Shown: positions 1-8,385, counted from the first letter of the stretch. The stretch: DNA of 35,556 nt from Nitrospinaceae bacterium (GCA_029261535.1 JAJDBF010000028.1:1-35556); one strand, 5' to 3'. Program-made: numbers and translations. Notes: a model not told the origin generated them from the sequence alone.

Positions 1-321
1 GTCCCTGGGTTGATTGCAACCTATTATGATATTGATCTGGATGGCCAGCTCGATTATGCGGTCACTCGGAAGATCATAAAAAAGGTTCCGAGTGCGAAGG
101 TGACGATCGAGGAAGCCATCGTCATTGCCAAGGTAGACCAGCTGGCGATCTATGTGTCGCACCCGACCATTTATTTTACTAAAAAATATCCCTTGTTTTA
201 TTGCCGGGGACTCGACTTTAGAAAAAACTGCCAGAACATCTGGGTAGATGTTGGCGAGGACGGATTGAATGGAAATGAAACGCTTTATACCCTCTCCATA
301 CCAAATTATCCGGTACGTTAA
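1..321 (+). CDS. Hypothetical protein, C-terminal part only
   Basis: The frame is open from the first base and ends at TAA 319-321, so the true start lies upstream of the window. The roughly 106 visible residues begin with a DIDLDGQLDY segment that resembles a calcium-loop or FG-GAP-like acidic turn, followed by a mixed alpha/beta stretch with two cysteines (YCRG and KNCQN). No family is recognised. Its last 53 bases overlap the start of the cytochrome gene, which implies co-transcription and probably translational coupling, so it may belong to the same respiratory operon. That functional link is inference. Confidence 0.6.
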   Translation, partial: VPGLIATYYDIDLDGQLDYAVTRKIIKKVPSAKVTIEEAIVIAKVDQLAIYVSHPTIYFTKKYPLFYCRGLDFRKNCQNIWVDVGEDGLNGNETLYTLSIPNYPVR

Positions 322-1894
322 ACGCACCTCCTGCCTCCTGCTGGGTTTGCTCCTTTTGGCAGGAATAGCTGACGCTCATTCCGATGCTCCCGCACCTGCA
401 AAGGATAGCGGTCAACATCAAGGCCACCATCAAGGCCATAATGACAGCGGCATGATCATGCGTGATGGCAAGGAGTTCCGGCGTAGTGCCGGCGAGACCG
501 TCTACAAGCACATGTGTGTTTTCTGCCACGGTGCCGATGGCAACGGCGGCGGTCGGGCGACCAGTTATCTTTTTCCTTGGCCACGCGATTTCCGCAAGGG
601 CATCTATAAACACCGCAGTACGCCCAGTGGCTCTCTGCCGATGGATGAAGATATCTATCACACCATCATGAGCGGTGTTCCTGGAACCGCTATGCCAGCG
701 TGGAAGAGTGCCCTGTCCGAGGAAGAAGCCTGGTCGGTGGTCGACTACCTGAAAAAATTCTCGCCGCGTTTCAAAAACGAAAACCCGAAAGAGCCGGTCA
801 AGGTTGACCGGGTGCCACGCTCCACAAGCGATAGCACCGCCAAGGGCCAGAAACTTTATACTGAACTGCGTTGCCAGCGTTGTCACGGCCCGGACCTCAA
901 GGGAGACGGACCGATGGCGGGAGATTTGTTCGATATCTGGGATCATCGGTCTTTTGTCTACGATCTGACCAATCCCAATACGTTTAAATGGGGGTTCAGT
1001 AAAAAAAATATTTTCATGACGCTCAGCACCGGGGTGGATGGAACACCGATGAAATCGTATGGTCACCTGACGCAAGCAGAACGCTGGGACCTGTCAGCAT
1101 TTATAGAATCGAAAATCAAAAAAGAAACCTACCAGAAAGCGGAATACGAGATCGACCTGAAGGTAACCAAAACCAGTGGTAAACTCGACGACGATCCAGA
1201 CAACGAAATCTGGCAGAATGTGACGACCCATGATGTTAAACTGGTGCCGCTCAATGCCAGGCGGGACCCGATCAACCGCGTCCAGTTGCAGGCCCTGATA
1301 AACGATGAGGACATCGCGTTTCGAGTCACCTGGGATGACCCGGTGCCGAATCACACATCGAGCCGGCATCAGGATTTTAAAGATGCCATTGCATTGGAAT
1401 TTGCTCTGGGTTCGGTTACCCTGCATACCCACGGTCATAATGAACCGTTTTTCGGGATGGGCAATCGTGGCAAGCCGGTCAACATCTGGCAGTGGCGGGC
1501 CGACTGGCAAAGGGAGATTGAAACCAAAAAAGCTCTGGAATACGCGGTGGATGAGGCGATGGACATGGATGTCATGGTGTTTGGCGGCGAGGTCAATCCG
1601 GTAGACTCGTTGACTCCTTTCCGAGAGAATCCCATTGAAGAATTGAACGCCGAGGGCTTCGGCACCCTGACCCCCCAACCGCAGACCAAGCAGAATATCA
1701 CCGGCAAAGGCTTGTATAAAGACGGAAAATGGACCGTCGTCTTTCGCCGTCCACTGGAGTCTCTCAATAAATGGGACGTGAAATTCACCAGGGGTCATCC
1801 GATTTTAATGGGCTTTGCCGTCTGGGATGGAAAGTTGCAGGATAGAAACGGTCGAAAAACCATATCGATGTGGCAGAGACTCAATTTGCCATAA
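269..1894 (+). CDS. Exported di-haem cytochrome c with ethylbenzene-dehydrogenase-like haem domain (NXR gamma-like)
   Basis: 541 residues. The ATG at 269 is preceded by GAGGA at 256-260, eight bases away. A hydrophobic signal segment (about residues 20-36) ends in ADA/HS, so the product is periplasmic. Two CxxCH haem c sites are visible: C83-C86-H87 (CVFCH) and C202-C205-H206 (CQRCH), each in a class I cytochrome c domain with a downstream methionine candidate. Residues from about 295 to the end resemble the haem-b-binding gamma subunit of DMSO-reductase-family type II enzymes (ethylbenzene dehydrogenase, chlorate reductase, NXR). The likely role is passing electrons from a molybdenum catalytic subunit to a respiratory acceptor. 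NxrC is the best guess, but nxrA/nxrB are not visible, so a gamma subunit of a related enzyme or a stand-alone cytochrome remains possible. Confidence 0.8.
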   Translation: MEMKRFIPSPYQIIRYVKRTSCLLLGLLLLAGIADAHSDAPAPAKDSGQHQGHHQGHNDSGMIMRDGKEFRRSAGETVYKHMCVFCHGADGNGGGRATSYLFPWPRDFRKGIYKHRSTPSGSLPMDEDIYHTIMSGVPGTAMPAWKSALSEEEAWSVVDYLKKFSPRFKNENPKEPVKVDRVPRSTSDSTAKGQKLYTELRCQRCHGPDLKGDGPMAGDLFDIWDHRSFVYDLTNPNTFKWGFSKKNIFMTLSTGVDGTPMKSYGHLTQAERWDLSAFIESKIKKETYQKAEYEIDLKVTKTSGKLDDDPDNEIWQNVTTHDVKLVPLNARRDPINRVQLQALINDEDIAFRVTWDDPVPNHTSSRHQDFKDAIALEFALGSVTLHTHGHNEPFFGMGNRGKPVNIWQWRADWQREIETKKALEYAVDEAMDMDVMVFGGEVNPVDSLTPFRENPIEELNAEGFGTLTPQPQTKQNITGKGLYKDGKWTVVFRRPLESLNKWDVKFTRGHPILMGFAVWDGKLQDRNGRKTISMWQRLNLP

Positions 1895-1953
1895 ACCCTG
1901 TTCAGGGTTATGATATGGGGCATTGAGCCACGATGAGAGAACAAGTATCTTAC

Positions 1954-1986
1954 CGGGTCATGGAATGTTTCCATGATCCCGTTTTT
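1954..1986 (+). terminator. Hairpin plus T-tract between cytochrome and NHL genes
   Basis: CGGGTCATGGAA (1954-1965) pairs with TTCCATGATCCCG (1969-1981) with one bulged base and a 3-nt loop, followed by TTTTT. It resembles a Rho-independent terminator but ends only 18 bases before the next ATG, with that gene's ribosome site (GGGAGG, 1990-1995) between. It could end the cytochrome transcript or act as a leaky attenuator for the NHL gene. A smaller perfect hairpin (AACCCTG-tt-CAGGGTT) follows the cytochrome stop codon. Confidence 0.6.
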
Positions 1987-2003
1987 GATTGGGAGGTAGG
2001 TTA

Positions 2004-3536
2004 ATGTCCGACGAAGAAAAAGAGCGGGCCGGGGAAACGGAAGAGGCACTGGAAGTTGCCGATGACGCTCCGGTCGAAGAAGAAATCGAAGAAGACGCTC
2101 TTACTGAAGAAGAGATGGATGAGGTCGAAGAGGTTGAGGAAGAGGTTGCCGTGGAAACGGGAGCCATGCTTGTCCTGGGCCAGAGCGATTTTGAAACGCG
2201 GGATGCTAATCGCGGGGCCGATGACCCCAGTGACAACACATTGATGGAGCCGCAGTTCGTGCACTGCTTCGGCGAGATGGTGTTCATCTCCGACCGTGGC
2301 AACCATCGCGTGTTGGCGTGGAACACCATGCCGGAAGAAAATGGCGAACCGGCAAGCCTGGTTCTGGGTCAGGAAGATTTCGCAGATTCCATGGAAAACC
2401 GTGGCATCACCACCACTCTGGATGAGATGACTTCCGGATTGGGTGATGAAGATCTCGAAGGATTCACCATCAGTAAACCGGAAGAAGATACCTTGTCGGC
2501 ACCCGCCGGAATGTGGGTTCTGCAGGGCAAACTGTATGTTGCCGATAGCGGCAATCACCGTGTTCTCCGCTGGAATGGTGTGCCTGTCGATGATGGCGAA
2601 GCACCCAATCTTGTGATGGGGCAGGACAATCTGGATTGTGGTGAGGCCAACCGTCGCGGACTGGTCGGGTCCGGCTCCCTGTTCTTTCCTTTCGGGATGT
2701 GTTCCGGTGACGACAATCGAGTTTTCGTGACAGATAAAGACAACCATCGCGTTTTGATTTGGGGCAAGCCTCCATTCAATAACGGCTGGAATGCGGATGT
2801 GTGTCTGGGGCAGGTCAGTTTTGACGAGCGCGAGCCCAACCGTGGTGACTTCGATCAGGTGACACCGGAGTCGCTCAGTTTTCCGACCAGCGTTTTCTTT
2901 CATGAAGAAACCGGAAAAGTGTTCGTGGTGGATCAAGGCAACAACCGCGTCCTGATCTGGAATAAAGTGCCTTCGGAAAATGGAGTGCCGGCAGACCTCG
3001 TGCTGGGTCAGCGTGATTTTTATTCGCGTGATGTGAACATGGGGCTGGGCAGAAGTCGCGCCAACGAAGGCAGTTTGTTTTTCCCGACCGATGTCGTGTT
3101 TGGTCGTAAAGGATTGTTTGTTTCAGATACAGGCAACAACCGTGTTTTGGTCTGGAACGAACTGCCCACAGAAAATGGACAAGCGGCTGATCTCGTTCTC
3201 GGGCAAAAATCTTTTTACGAATGCAAATTCAACCGCTGGAATGAAGCCAGCGCGTCGACTCTGAATGATCCGTACGGAATGTTCCTGCAAGAGGACCCGG
3301 AAGATGAAGAGGATCCGGGTCGCATCTGGATTTGTGATCGCGGCAATTCCAGAGTGGTCGTGTGGGAAACGTTGCCGAATCCTCCCGGTCAGGATGACGA
3401 CGATGAGGATCTCGATGATCTGCCACCTGAGGTGGAAGACAACGAACTGCTCATGGGTTACGACGAGGATTTTGAAGACGACGATGACGACTTCGATGAT
3501 GATGACGAAGACGACAAAGAACTGTCTTCTGCCTGA
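2004..3536 (+). CDS. NHL-type beta-propeller protein with acidic N- and C-terminal tails
   Basis: 510 residues. I chose ATG 2004 because GGGAGG lies just upstream; an in-frame TTG at 1989 would remove that site. There is no signal peptide. Residues 1 to about 50 are almost all Glu/Asp/Ala/Val, and the last 50 or so are Asp/Glu-rich. Between them are six NHL-like blades, each with the pattern LVLGQ-x-F...NRG...SDxGNNRVLVWN...P-x-ENG-x-A-DLVLGQ. This predicts a six-bladed, probably cytoplasmic propeller that acts as a binding scaffold rather than an enzyme. It follows the cytochrome gene and resembles in style the NHL protein at 14781, although that one has the more usual VADxxNxRIQKF blades. 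Its partner is unknown. Confidence 0.8.
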   Translation: MSDEEKERAGETEEALEVADDAPVEEEIEEDALTEEEMDEVEEVEEEVAVETGAMLVLGQSDFETRDANRGADDPSDNTLMEPQFVHCFGEMVFISDRGNHRVLAWNTMPEENGEPASLVLGQEDFADSMENRGITTTLDEMTSGLGDEDLEGFTISKPEEDTLSAPAGMWVLQGKLYVADSGNHRVLRWNGVPVDDGEAPNLVMGQDNLDCGEANRRGLVGSGSLFFPFGMCSGDDNRVFVTDKDNHRVLIWGKPPFNNGWNADVCLGQVSFDEREPNRGDFDQVTPESLSFPTSVFFHEETGKVFVVDQGNNRVLIWNKVPSENGVPADLVLGQRDFYSRDVNMGLGRSRANEGSLFFPTDVVFGRKGLFVSDTGNNRVLVWNELPTENGQAADLVLGQKSFYECKFNRWNEASASTLNDPYGMFLQEDPEDEEDPGRIWICDRGNSRVVVWETLPNPPGQDDDDEDLDDLPPEVEDNELLMGYDEDFEDDDDDFDDDDEDDKELSSA

Positions 3537-3540
3537 TCCA

Positions 3541-3880
3541 CTAGCGTGGAGGCTGACGGGCTGACCTCAGTAGCTCTGGCAACATCTATTGAGCGCATCG
3601 CAGAATGTTTACAGTTGGCTGACCGCAAGGTCCGGTGGGGCGATGTACAGTTCGTACGCGATACCACTGGGATTTGAAAACGCTTTCCTCTCGCACCCAC
3701 TAGCGGTCCTCCGCGGACGGCGGGCGGGTTGACCCATAGGATTGAGTGGGAAAATTTTCCCGGTAGGGGCTAAGGCCCTTGCCGGGTTTTTTTGTGCTGG
3801 CGCACGGCCAACTGTAAACATTCTGCGATGCCCTCTTATATTGTTGCTAGCACGAAACGGGTCAGCCATCCAGCCCCACC
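3541..3880 (+). repeat. Composite palindromic repeat with perfect 25-bp inverted arms
   Basis: This lies between the convergent NHL and methyltransferase genes. Arms at 3595-3619 and 3807-3831 are exact reverse complements over 25 bp (left arm starts GCATCGCAGAATG). Weaker complementarity continues outward. Inside are CCGCAAGGTCCGGTGGGG-type and CTGACGGGCTGACC-type modules seen in other spacers of this window, plus a terminator. No transposase-sized ORF is present, so a MITE- or REP-like non-autonomous element is the best description. Confidence 0.7.
3759..3793 (+). terminator. Rho-independent terminator of the NHL gene
   Basis: CCCGGTAGGGGC (3759-3770) pairs with GCCCTTGCCGGG (3775-3786) through twelve pairs, two of them G-T wobbles, with loop TAAG. 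A run of seven T follows. It is nested in the loop of the 25-bp inverted repeat and points the same way as the upstream NHL gene. Confidence 0.75.
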
Positions 3881-3892
3881 GCCAGGTGGCCG

Positions 3893-5278
3893 CTAGGTGG
3901 TGAGATTGATATGAGCGAAGGCGACCGGTGGTGGCGGGGTGTTGAAGGCATCCTGGATATCATTCTGGCGGTAGCCAATTTTTTTGAGGAACGAAAGCGC
4001 GCCTTCAGCTTCCGCAAGCGTGATGTAGGCGACGGTGTCCGGCACGCCGGTACCGCTCAGTTGCTTGACCATCTCAGCCAATCGCTTGCGCTGTTTTTTA
4101 GGCGTGCCTTGTACCGGCGGGTACTCCAGTTTCAGGCGATAGGGGCTTTTATAATTCTGGTTGAGGGCAGACAACGTCTGGATCATTAGCAGGTCCACGT
4201 CCCATGGCTCTAGCCGCCTGATGTTGGGGTGCGCCTGCACCAGATCGACCGCACTCAAGACCGGCTCTCCCATTTGACTGCTGACAAAGGCCTGTTGTGG
4301 CTCGAGGGTGGTGTGGCTGAAGCCCAGCCCTTCCCCCACGGTTTTTAACAGGGGGAAGTTGACCATGTTGGTGTATTGACCGCCGTATAATTTGAAGTAG
4401 GGACGGCCCACCCGGTTCAATTCTTCGAACCCCAGCATGCCGTAGTCGAATCCGGTGTAGCCCAAAGATGATTCAGCCAATAAATCGTTGGCGCGTTTCA
4501 GTGTCTGGAACGCTCCCGTATTGACCGGCACCGGAATTCTATCGTCGATATTTTCAAAGTGCGTTTTGATTTCATCCGCGTGGGGCAGGTTCGCAATGTC
4601 TGTTTTTCGGAGGGTCCTTTTCCAGTGGATTTTGTCGAGAAACGCTGGCAGGCTTTTCAACTGCTCCAGATTTTTATCTTTAAAAACCTCGGCGAATTCA
4701 TCGAAGGGTAGGGGGCTGTGCGTTGGGTCCAGGTATGGTTGCAAAAATTCTTCAAGAAACTGACCGTCGAGTTTGACCAGGACTTTGGTGGCGAGGTCAT
4801 CCCAGATTTCATTTGAGATGATCTGATGTACCGGGGAATCGGGGGTTACATCGTCGGCTTCGGCATCCATGTGGATGAAGTCGGTTTGCCCAAGATGATC
4901 TTCAAGTCTTGGTTGCAGACGGGCTCCCTTTAAAATTTCTTCTGAAAAATCACACAGGCTGTAGCGCAGGCGAGGGTACACCCGGCCTTCGCTATCACGG
5001 ATTTTCAGGCAAGAGAGGAAGGACCCGGCGAGGTTGCCGTTGCCCACTCCCCATTCCATGATATGGAGCGGGCCGTTGATTGGACTCTGCGTGACGGAGT
5101 CGAAAAATTGTTCAGCCAGGGCGTGGGCGAGACGGTGATCGCGGCTGACGAAGGTCTGGAAATGGTCGTGAATTCCAGGCCCCTGAATGCCATAGAAAAT
5201 AGCATTGACGTGGGTTTGCCAGAAATCAGCCGGTTGGAAATCGCCTAAGGGGCGCAGGTTGGGCGGCGGCGGTCGCAT
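3893..5278 (-). CDS. SAM-dependent methyltransferase, MidA/DUF185-like
   Basis: 461 residues. A class I methyltransferase glycine motif, EWGVGNGN, is at residues 75-82, with an acidic strand end (SLCDFSEE) about 30 residues later. SNEIWDDL (155-162) occupies the place of the ANE-x-x-D-x-x motif of the MidA/NDUFAF7 family, whose best-known member methylates an arginine of a complex I subunit. The rest of the protein is divergent and longer than typical MidA. The ATG lies 31 bases after the end of the TPR gene, so the two probably form a minus-strand operon. The substrate is unknown, and a protein-methylating role is inference from the family. Confidence 0.6.
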   Translation of the reverse strand: MRPPPPNLRPLGDFQPADFWQTHVNAIFYGIQGPGIHDHFQTFVSRDHRLAHALAEQFFDSVTQSPINGPLHIMEWGVGNGNLAGSFLSCLKIRDSEGRVYPRLRYSLCDFSEEILKGARLQPRLEDHLGQTDFIHMDAEADDVTPDSPVHQIISNEIWDDLATKVLVKLDGQFLEEFLQPYLDPTHSPLPFDEFAEVFKDKNLEQLKSLPAFLDKIHWKRTLRKTDIANLPHADEIKTHFENIDDRIPVPVNTGAFQTLKRANDLLAESSLGYTGFDYGMLGFEELNRVGRPYFKLYGGQYTNMVNFPLLKTVGEGLGFSHTTLEPQQAFVSSQMGEPVLSAVDLVQAHPNIRRLEPWDVDLLMIQTLSALNQNYKSPYRLKLEYPPVQGTPKKQRKRLAEMVKQLSGTGVPDTVAYITLAEAEGALSFLKKIGYRQNDIQDAFNTPPPPVAFAHINLTT

Positions 5279-5309
5279 GCGGTTTCCCGGTCACCAAGGA
5301 CCGCGCGGA

Positions 5310-6422
5310 TTATTGATCGGAACCGGCAGATTTACCGGTGTTGGAAACCCCTCCCGGAATACCGGAGACTTCGGCTTTGTCTTCGCCAGCCGGTTGTTCC
5401 CGGATCAGTCCCTCGTATTTGGCATGGGCTTTCATGGAATCGTCGTGCCGACCAATATCCTTGTAACATTTGTAGAGGTTGAGCCAAGCCATGGCATCGC
5501 CGGGATTGAGCTCGGTCCCGATCTTGAATTCCTTGATGGCTTTTTCAACGCGTCCAACAGAAGCATAAAGACTGCCCAGGTTGACATGCGGCACCGCGTA
5601 TTCCGGGTCCAGTTCCATAGCCTTGTTGAAAGCTGCAACAGCGTCATCCACCATGTTGCTGGCAGAGTAACAACTGCCAAGATTACACCAGGCTTGTGTG
5701 TCTTTTTCATTGAGGTCGACTACATAGCGCGCGGCCGTGAGGGCTTCGTCAAAACGACCGTCGTTGAAATAGGCCGTGCTGAGCGCGGACCTCAGTTCGA
5801 GGTTTTCCGGATCGAACATCAACACTTTTTTGAGGACGGAAATTTCTTCCGTGTACATTTTGCTGACATCATAAGCCGCCGCCAGATTGGCGTAAGCTAA
5901 ATTATCACTCGGGTCGATCTCCAGAACCTTTTGAAATTCGCGCGCGGCGTTTTCAAAATAATCCTTGAGCATGAACACGCCTCCCAGGTTGAAATGGATT
6001 TCCGCATCGTCCGGGGAAAGCTCTGCCGCTCTCGACAAGGCGCGGATGGCTTCATCTTCGTGATTCGACAGGGCGTAGGCGGTACCGAGGACCTTGTGAG
6101 CCCGCCCGTGGTGATCGTCCTTTTGCACAACCACGTTGAGAATCTTGACGGCTTCCTCGTAGTTGCCGCCATCAATATAAAGCGTACTCAACTCAACCTG
6201 CAGATCGAGGTTGTCCGGGTCATTGCGCATTTCCTTTTTGACCTGCCGTGTCTTTTTCATGATGGCAGTTTCAAGCTTTATTTGCTCCGGGTCACGCACT
6301 CCCAGATCTTCAAAAATCTCCGGGTGAATTTTCATGGTGACCCAGTTCGACTTTTTCTTGCTGTCCTGATCGTCCCGGAAACCCTCAACGTCAAAATCCT
6401 CGTTTACATCAATTTCAGCCAT
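5310..6422 (-). CDS. Tetratricopeptide-repeat protein
   Basis: 370 residues from ATG 6422, which is preceded by AGGA at suitable distance; the frame could extend to 6464, but those codons have no better ribosome site. After an acidic N-terminus (about 1-40) come about seven 34-residue TPR units with the typical W/Y-x-x-LG...Y-x-x-A...F-x-x-AL-x-LDP pattern, for example around EIHFNLGGVFMLKDYFENA. There is no signal peptide or membrane segment, so a cytoplasmic protein-protein interaction scaffold is likely. The tail is Ser/Gly-rich. It is the first gene of a two-gene unit with the methyltransferase, which may modify a TPR client; that is speculation. Confidence 0.85.
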   Translation of the reverse strand: MAEIDVNEDFDVEGFRDDQDSKKKSNWVTMKIHPEIFEDLGVRDPEQIKLETAIMKKTRQVKKEMRNDPDNLDLQVELSTLYIDGGNYEEAVKILNVVVQKDDHHGRAHKVLGTAYALSNHEDEAIRALSRAAELSPDDAEIHFNLGGVFMLKDYFENAAREFQKVLEIDPSDNLAYANLAAAYDVSKMYTEEISVLKKVLMFDPENLELRSALSTAYFNDGRFDEALTAARYVVDLNEKDTQAWCNLGSCYSASNMVDDAVAAFNKAMELDPEYAVPHVNLGSLYASVGRVEKAIKEFKIGTELNPGDAMAWLNLYKCYKDIGRHDDSMKAHAKYEGLIREQPAGEDKAEVSGIPGGVSNTGKSAGSDQ

Positions 6423-6867
6423 GAGATCGAATCCTGTTCCTTTTTGGCGGGATTGCCTGCACAACCCCGAATTTCAATAGAGTAGAATCGTATGATTCTA
6501 TGTTATCCCGGCACAAGGTGTCAAACCATTAGGCAGATCTCCCCAAATCAGGCAACTCCTGCTCCGTCAACGCGTACACTTTTTTAACTAAAGAGAGAGT
6601 TATTGAGGAGGAAAAGCCGGATAGGCTTATGGCGCTGAAAGGGTCGCTTGCATCCAGAAACGTGTATTAGCAAGAGGCCCTACCGGGATCAAAACCGGGA
6701 GTTTAAAATTGTTTAGTAAATCTCCTGCCCCCCTTATGATAAACTGACGAGGTTTTGCTGTGATTATTTAATAAATATTTGATTTGTTTGGAGAATGGAT
6801 ATCTGAAGGTTCTATAAATTAAGAGGCCCTTTACAATCCCGATATTCTCTTACCCGAAAGGATAAAA
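6423..6867. other. Divergent intergenic region, possible structured leader
   Basis: A 445-base spacer lies between the divergent TPR and exported-protein genes, with no convincing ORF. Visible structure: a hairpin AAGCC-ggata-GGCTT at 6614-6628; a direct repeat ACCGGGA at about 6682 and 6694; and a 10-bp direct repeat AAGAGGCCCT at 6672-6681 and 6821-6830. The region just before 6868 is AT-rich, as expected of a promoter, but I could not find a convincing -35/-10 pair. The repeated decamer could be an operator; no known riboswitch consensus fits. Confidence 0.35.
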
Positions 6868-7461
6868 ATGAAATCGTTTAGTTCTTGGAAGTTTCTGACT
6901 GTTGTCACTGCTTTTCTTGGAGTTTTCATTTTTGGTCAGTTGTTTTTTGAGACCCAGCCGCCGCAAGTCCGAGCGCAAGGGATTGATGATGTCTTGGAGC
7001 AATTTAAAGGGGACTTCAATTTTACTGGCAAGGACGATGTGAAACGGAAGAACGCGCAGAATGCCAACGAACAGAACCGGGAAGATATTCAGCTCAAGTT
7101 TGAAGAAGCAAGGGAAGAGGCAGGGGGGGAACCGCGCAACAATACGGGCAACCCGGCGACAGCATTAATCGTTGTTCAAGTCAGGTTCACGTCATTAGCA
7201 CCCCCTGACGACCTGGATATTTCTCTTGGCGGAGTCGATGGTTTTTCCGGGGTTTTTGGGGATTCTGTTCCTAAAACGCTGTCATTTATTGGTGTCACAA
7301 AAGGTAGCCATGACCTGGAGGTTAAATGCAGAGCAGGTAGCGGACCAAATTGCCAAGTGACGATCGACCAACTCGTCAATGTAAGTTGTAATCCTCCCAG
7401 TACATTTACCATTAATCCTCCATTTCCCAATAAACTCAAGATTCCTTGTAACGTTGGCTGA
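6868..7461 (+). CDS. Exported protein of unknown function, tandem paralogue 1
   Basis: 197 residues; the start has AAAGGA five bases upstream. A signal peptide spans about residues 1-36 (ending near VRAQG). It is followed by a charged, probably helical segment (GDFNFTGKDDVK...NANEQNREDIQLK). The C-terminal half is rich in beta-forming residues and has four cysteines in the pattern KCR...PNCQ...VSCN...IPCN. The next gene is a paralogue. Four cysteines in an exported domain suggest two disulfides. I do not recognise the family; a small envelope or secreted adhesin-like protein is a guess. Confidence 0.75.
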   Translation: MKSFSSWKFLTVVTAFLGVFIFGQLFFETQPPQVRAQGIDDVLEQFKGDFNFTGKDDVKRKNAQNANEQNREDIQLKFEEAREEAGGEPRNNTGNPATALIVVQVRFTSLAPPDDLDISLGGVDGFSGVFGDSVPKTLSFIGVTKGSHDLEVKCRAGSGPNCQVTIDQLVNVSCNPPSTFTINPPFPNKLKIPCNVG

Positions 7462-7515
7462 TGATTCTCTGGTGACTTGACAGACTTAAGGAGTAAAGGG
7501 ATGAGAAAGGTTAAA

Positions 7516-8124
7516 ATGCGGTCATTCGGTTCTTGGAAATTTTTGACTATTGTCACCGCTTTTCTTGGCGTGTTCTTTTTAGCGCAGGTGTTTTTTCAGA
7601 CCCAGCCGCCTCAGGCTCAAGCGCAAGGCGGTGGTGACATCGATGATGTTGTCGATCAGTTTAGTGGGGACTTTGGTTTTACTGGCAAGGAAGATGTAAA
7701 ACAGCAAAACGTGCAGAATGCCAACGAACAGAACCGGGAAGATATTCAGCTCAAAATTGAAGAAGAACGAAAAAAGGCACTGGAGGAAGCCAATGCCCCG
7801 GCACCCCTCGCGACTACGGCTAACGTCACGGTTAACTTCTCTGCCACCATAAATAATGCTGATGTTACGACCAGCCTCGGGCCAGTCAGCGGGTTCATGG
7901 GGATAATCTCGACCGTGACGCCAGTTAATCACATTTACATGGCTGTCCCAATTGGTGTAAATATCCTGACGATAAATTGTCTGGGTACTACCCCAGGCCC
8001 GAATTGTAATATCACTCTCAGTGGTATTGTTAACGCGACTTGCGTGCCGACTACGCTCACAATTGTTGCTTCTTTCTCCGGGACCAGCACCTGTACTGTC
8101 ACCGCGCCGGTACCTATGATCTGA
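7516..8124 (+). CDS. Exported protein of unknown function, tandem paralogue 2
   Basis: 202 residues. ATG 7516 was chosen over 7501 and the longer frame because the preceding GAAAGGTTAAA matches the leader of the upstream paralogue and aligns the two signal peptides (MRSFGSWKF versus MKSFSSWKF). The N-terminal half is nearly the same as its neighbour, including 42 identical bases (7056-7097 and 7713-7754). The C-terminal half has diverged but keeps the four cysteines (NCLG...PNCN...ATCV...STCT). It lies 54 bases after the first copy, so the pair is a tandem duplication, probably co-transcribed. Function unknown. Confidence 0.75.
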   Translation: MRSFGSWKFLTIVTAFLGVFFLAQVFFQTQPPQAQAQGGGDIDDVVDQFSGDFGFTGKEDVKQQNVQNANEQNREDIQLKIEEERKKALEEANAPAPLATTANVTVNFSATINNADVTTSLGPVSGFMGIISTVTPVNHIYMAVPIGVNILTINCLGTTPGPNCNITLSGIVNATCVPTTLTIVASFSGTSTCTVTAPVPMI

Positions 8125-8194
8125 ATCATTGCGCGATCTTCTTTGCCTAATAAGGAGATGCGTTTCTCCTGCGGGGAACTTTTATCTTCGCCCT

Positions 8195-8385
8195 TCCTTG
8201 ATGAGAGCTTTGCATAACCCAAAAATCAAAACCAAAGGCGAGATTCTTCGCTTCGCTCAGAATGACAGTTCGTTGATTTAATGTGTCACCCTGAGCCGAT
8301 AGCCTGTCCTGAGCTTGTCGAAGGAAAGGGGGGCATCGACTTTTCAGTCCCTCAAGAAGCACTTATGCAAAGTTCTCCTTCCCTA
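8195..8385. repeat. Dispersed palindromic repeat block in a convergent spacer
   Basis: Positions 8205-8268, read on the minus strand, give the GTCATTCTGAG...GAAGAATCTCGCC module joined to a TTATGCAAAGCTCTCC end. The same composite appears in plus orientation at 31323-31396. Positions 8285-8325 carry GTCACCCTGAGC...CTTGTCGAAGG. Such modules are known as abundant intergenic repeats in many environmental bacteria. The block separates two convergent genes. Confidence 0.7.

Noticed and set aside
218..1075. Long minus-strand open frame opposite the cytochrome gene
   Set aside because: It is a codon-position shadow of the cytochrome, with no ribosome site and no recognisable protein features.
2001..2936. 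Long minus-strand open frame opposite the NHL gene
   Set aside because: It mirrors the repeats of the NHL gene on the other strand and lacks protein-like composition.
3609..3869. Minus-strand 86-codon frame in the convergent spacer
   Set aside because: It lies entirely within the inverted-repeat element and terminator, with no gene-like features.
6485..6867. c-di-GMP or other known riboswitch in the leader of the exported pair
   Set aside because: Hairpins are present, but the conserved sequence blocks of the classes I know were not found.
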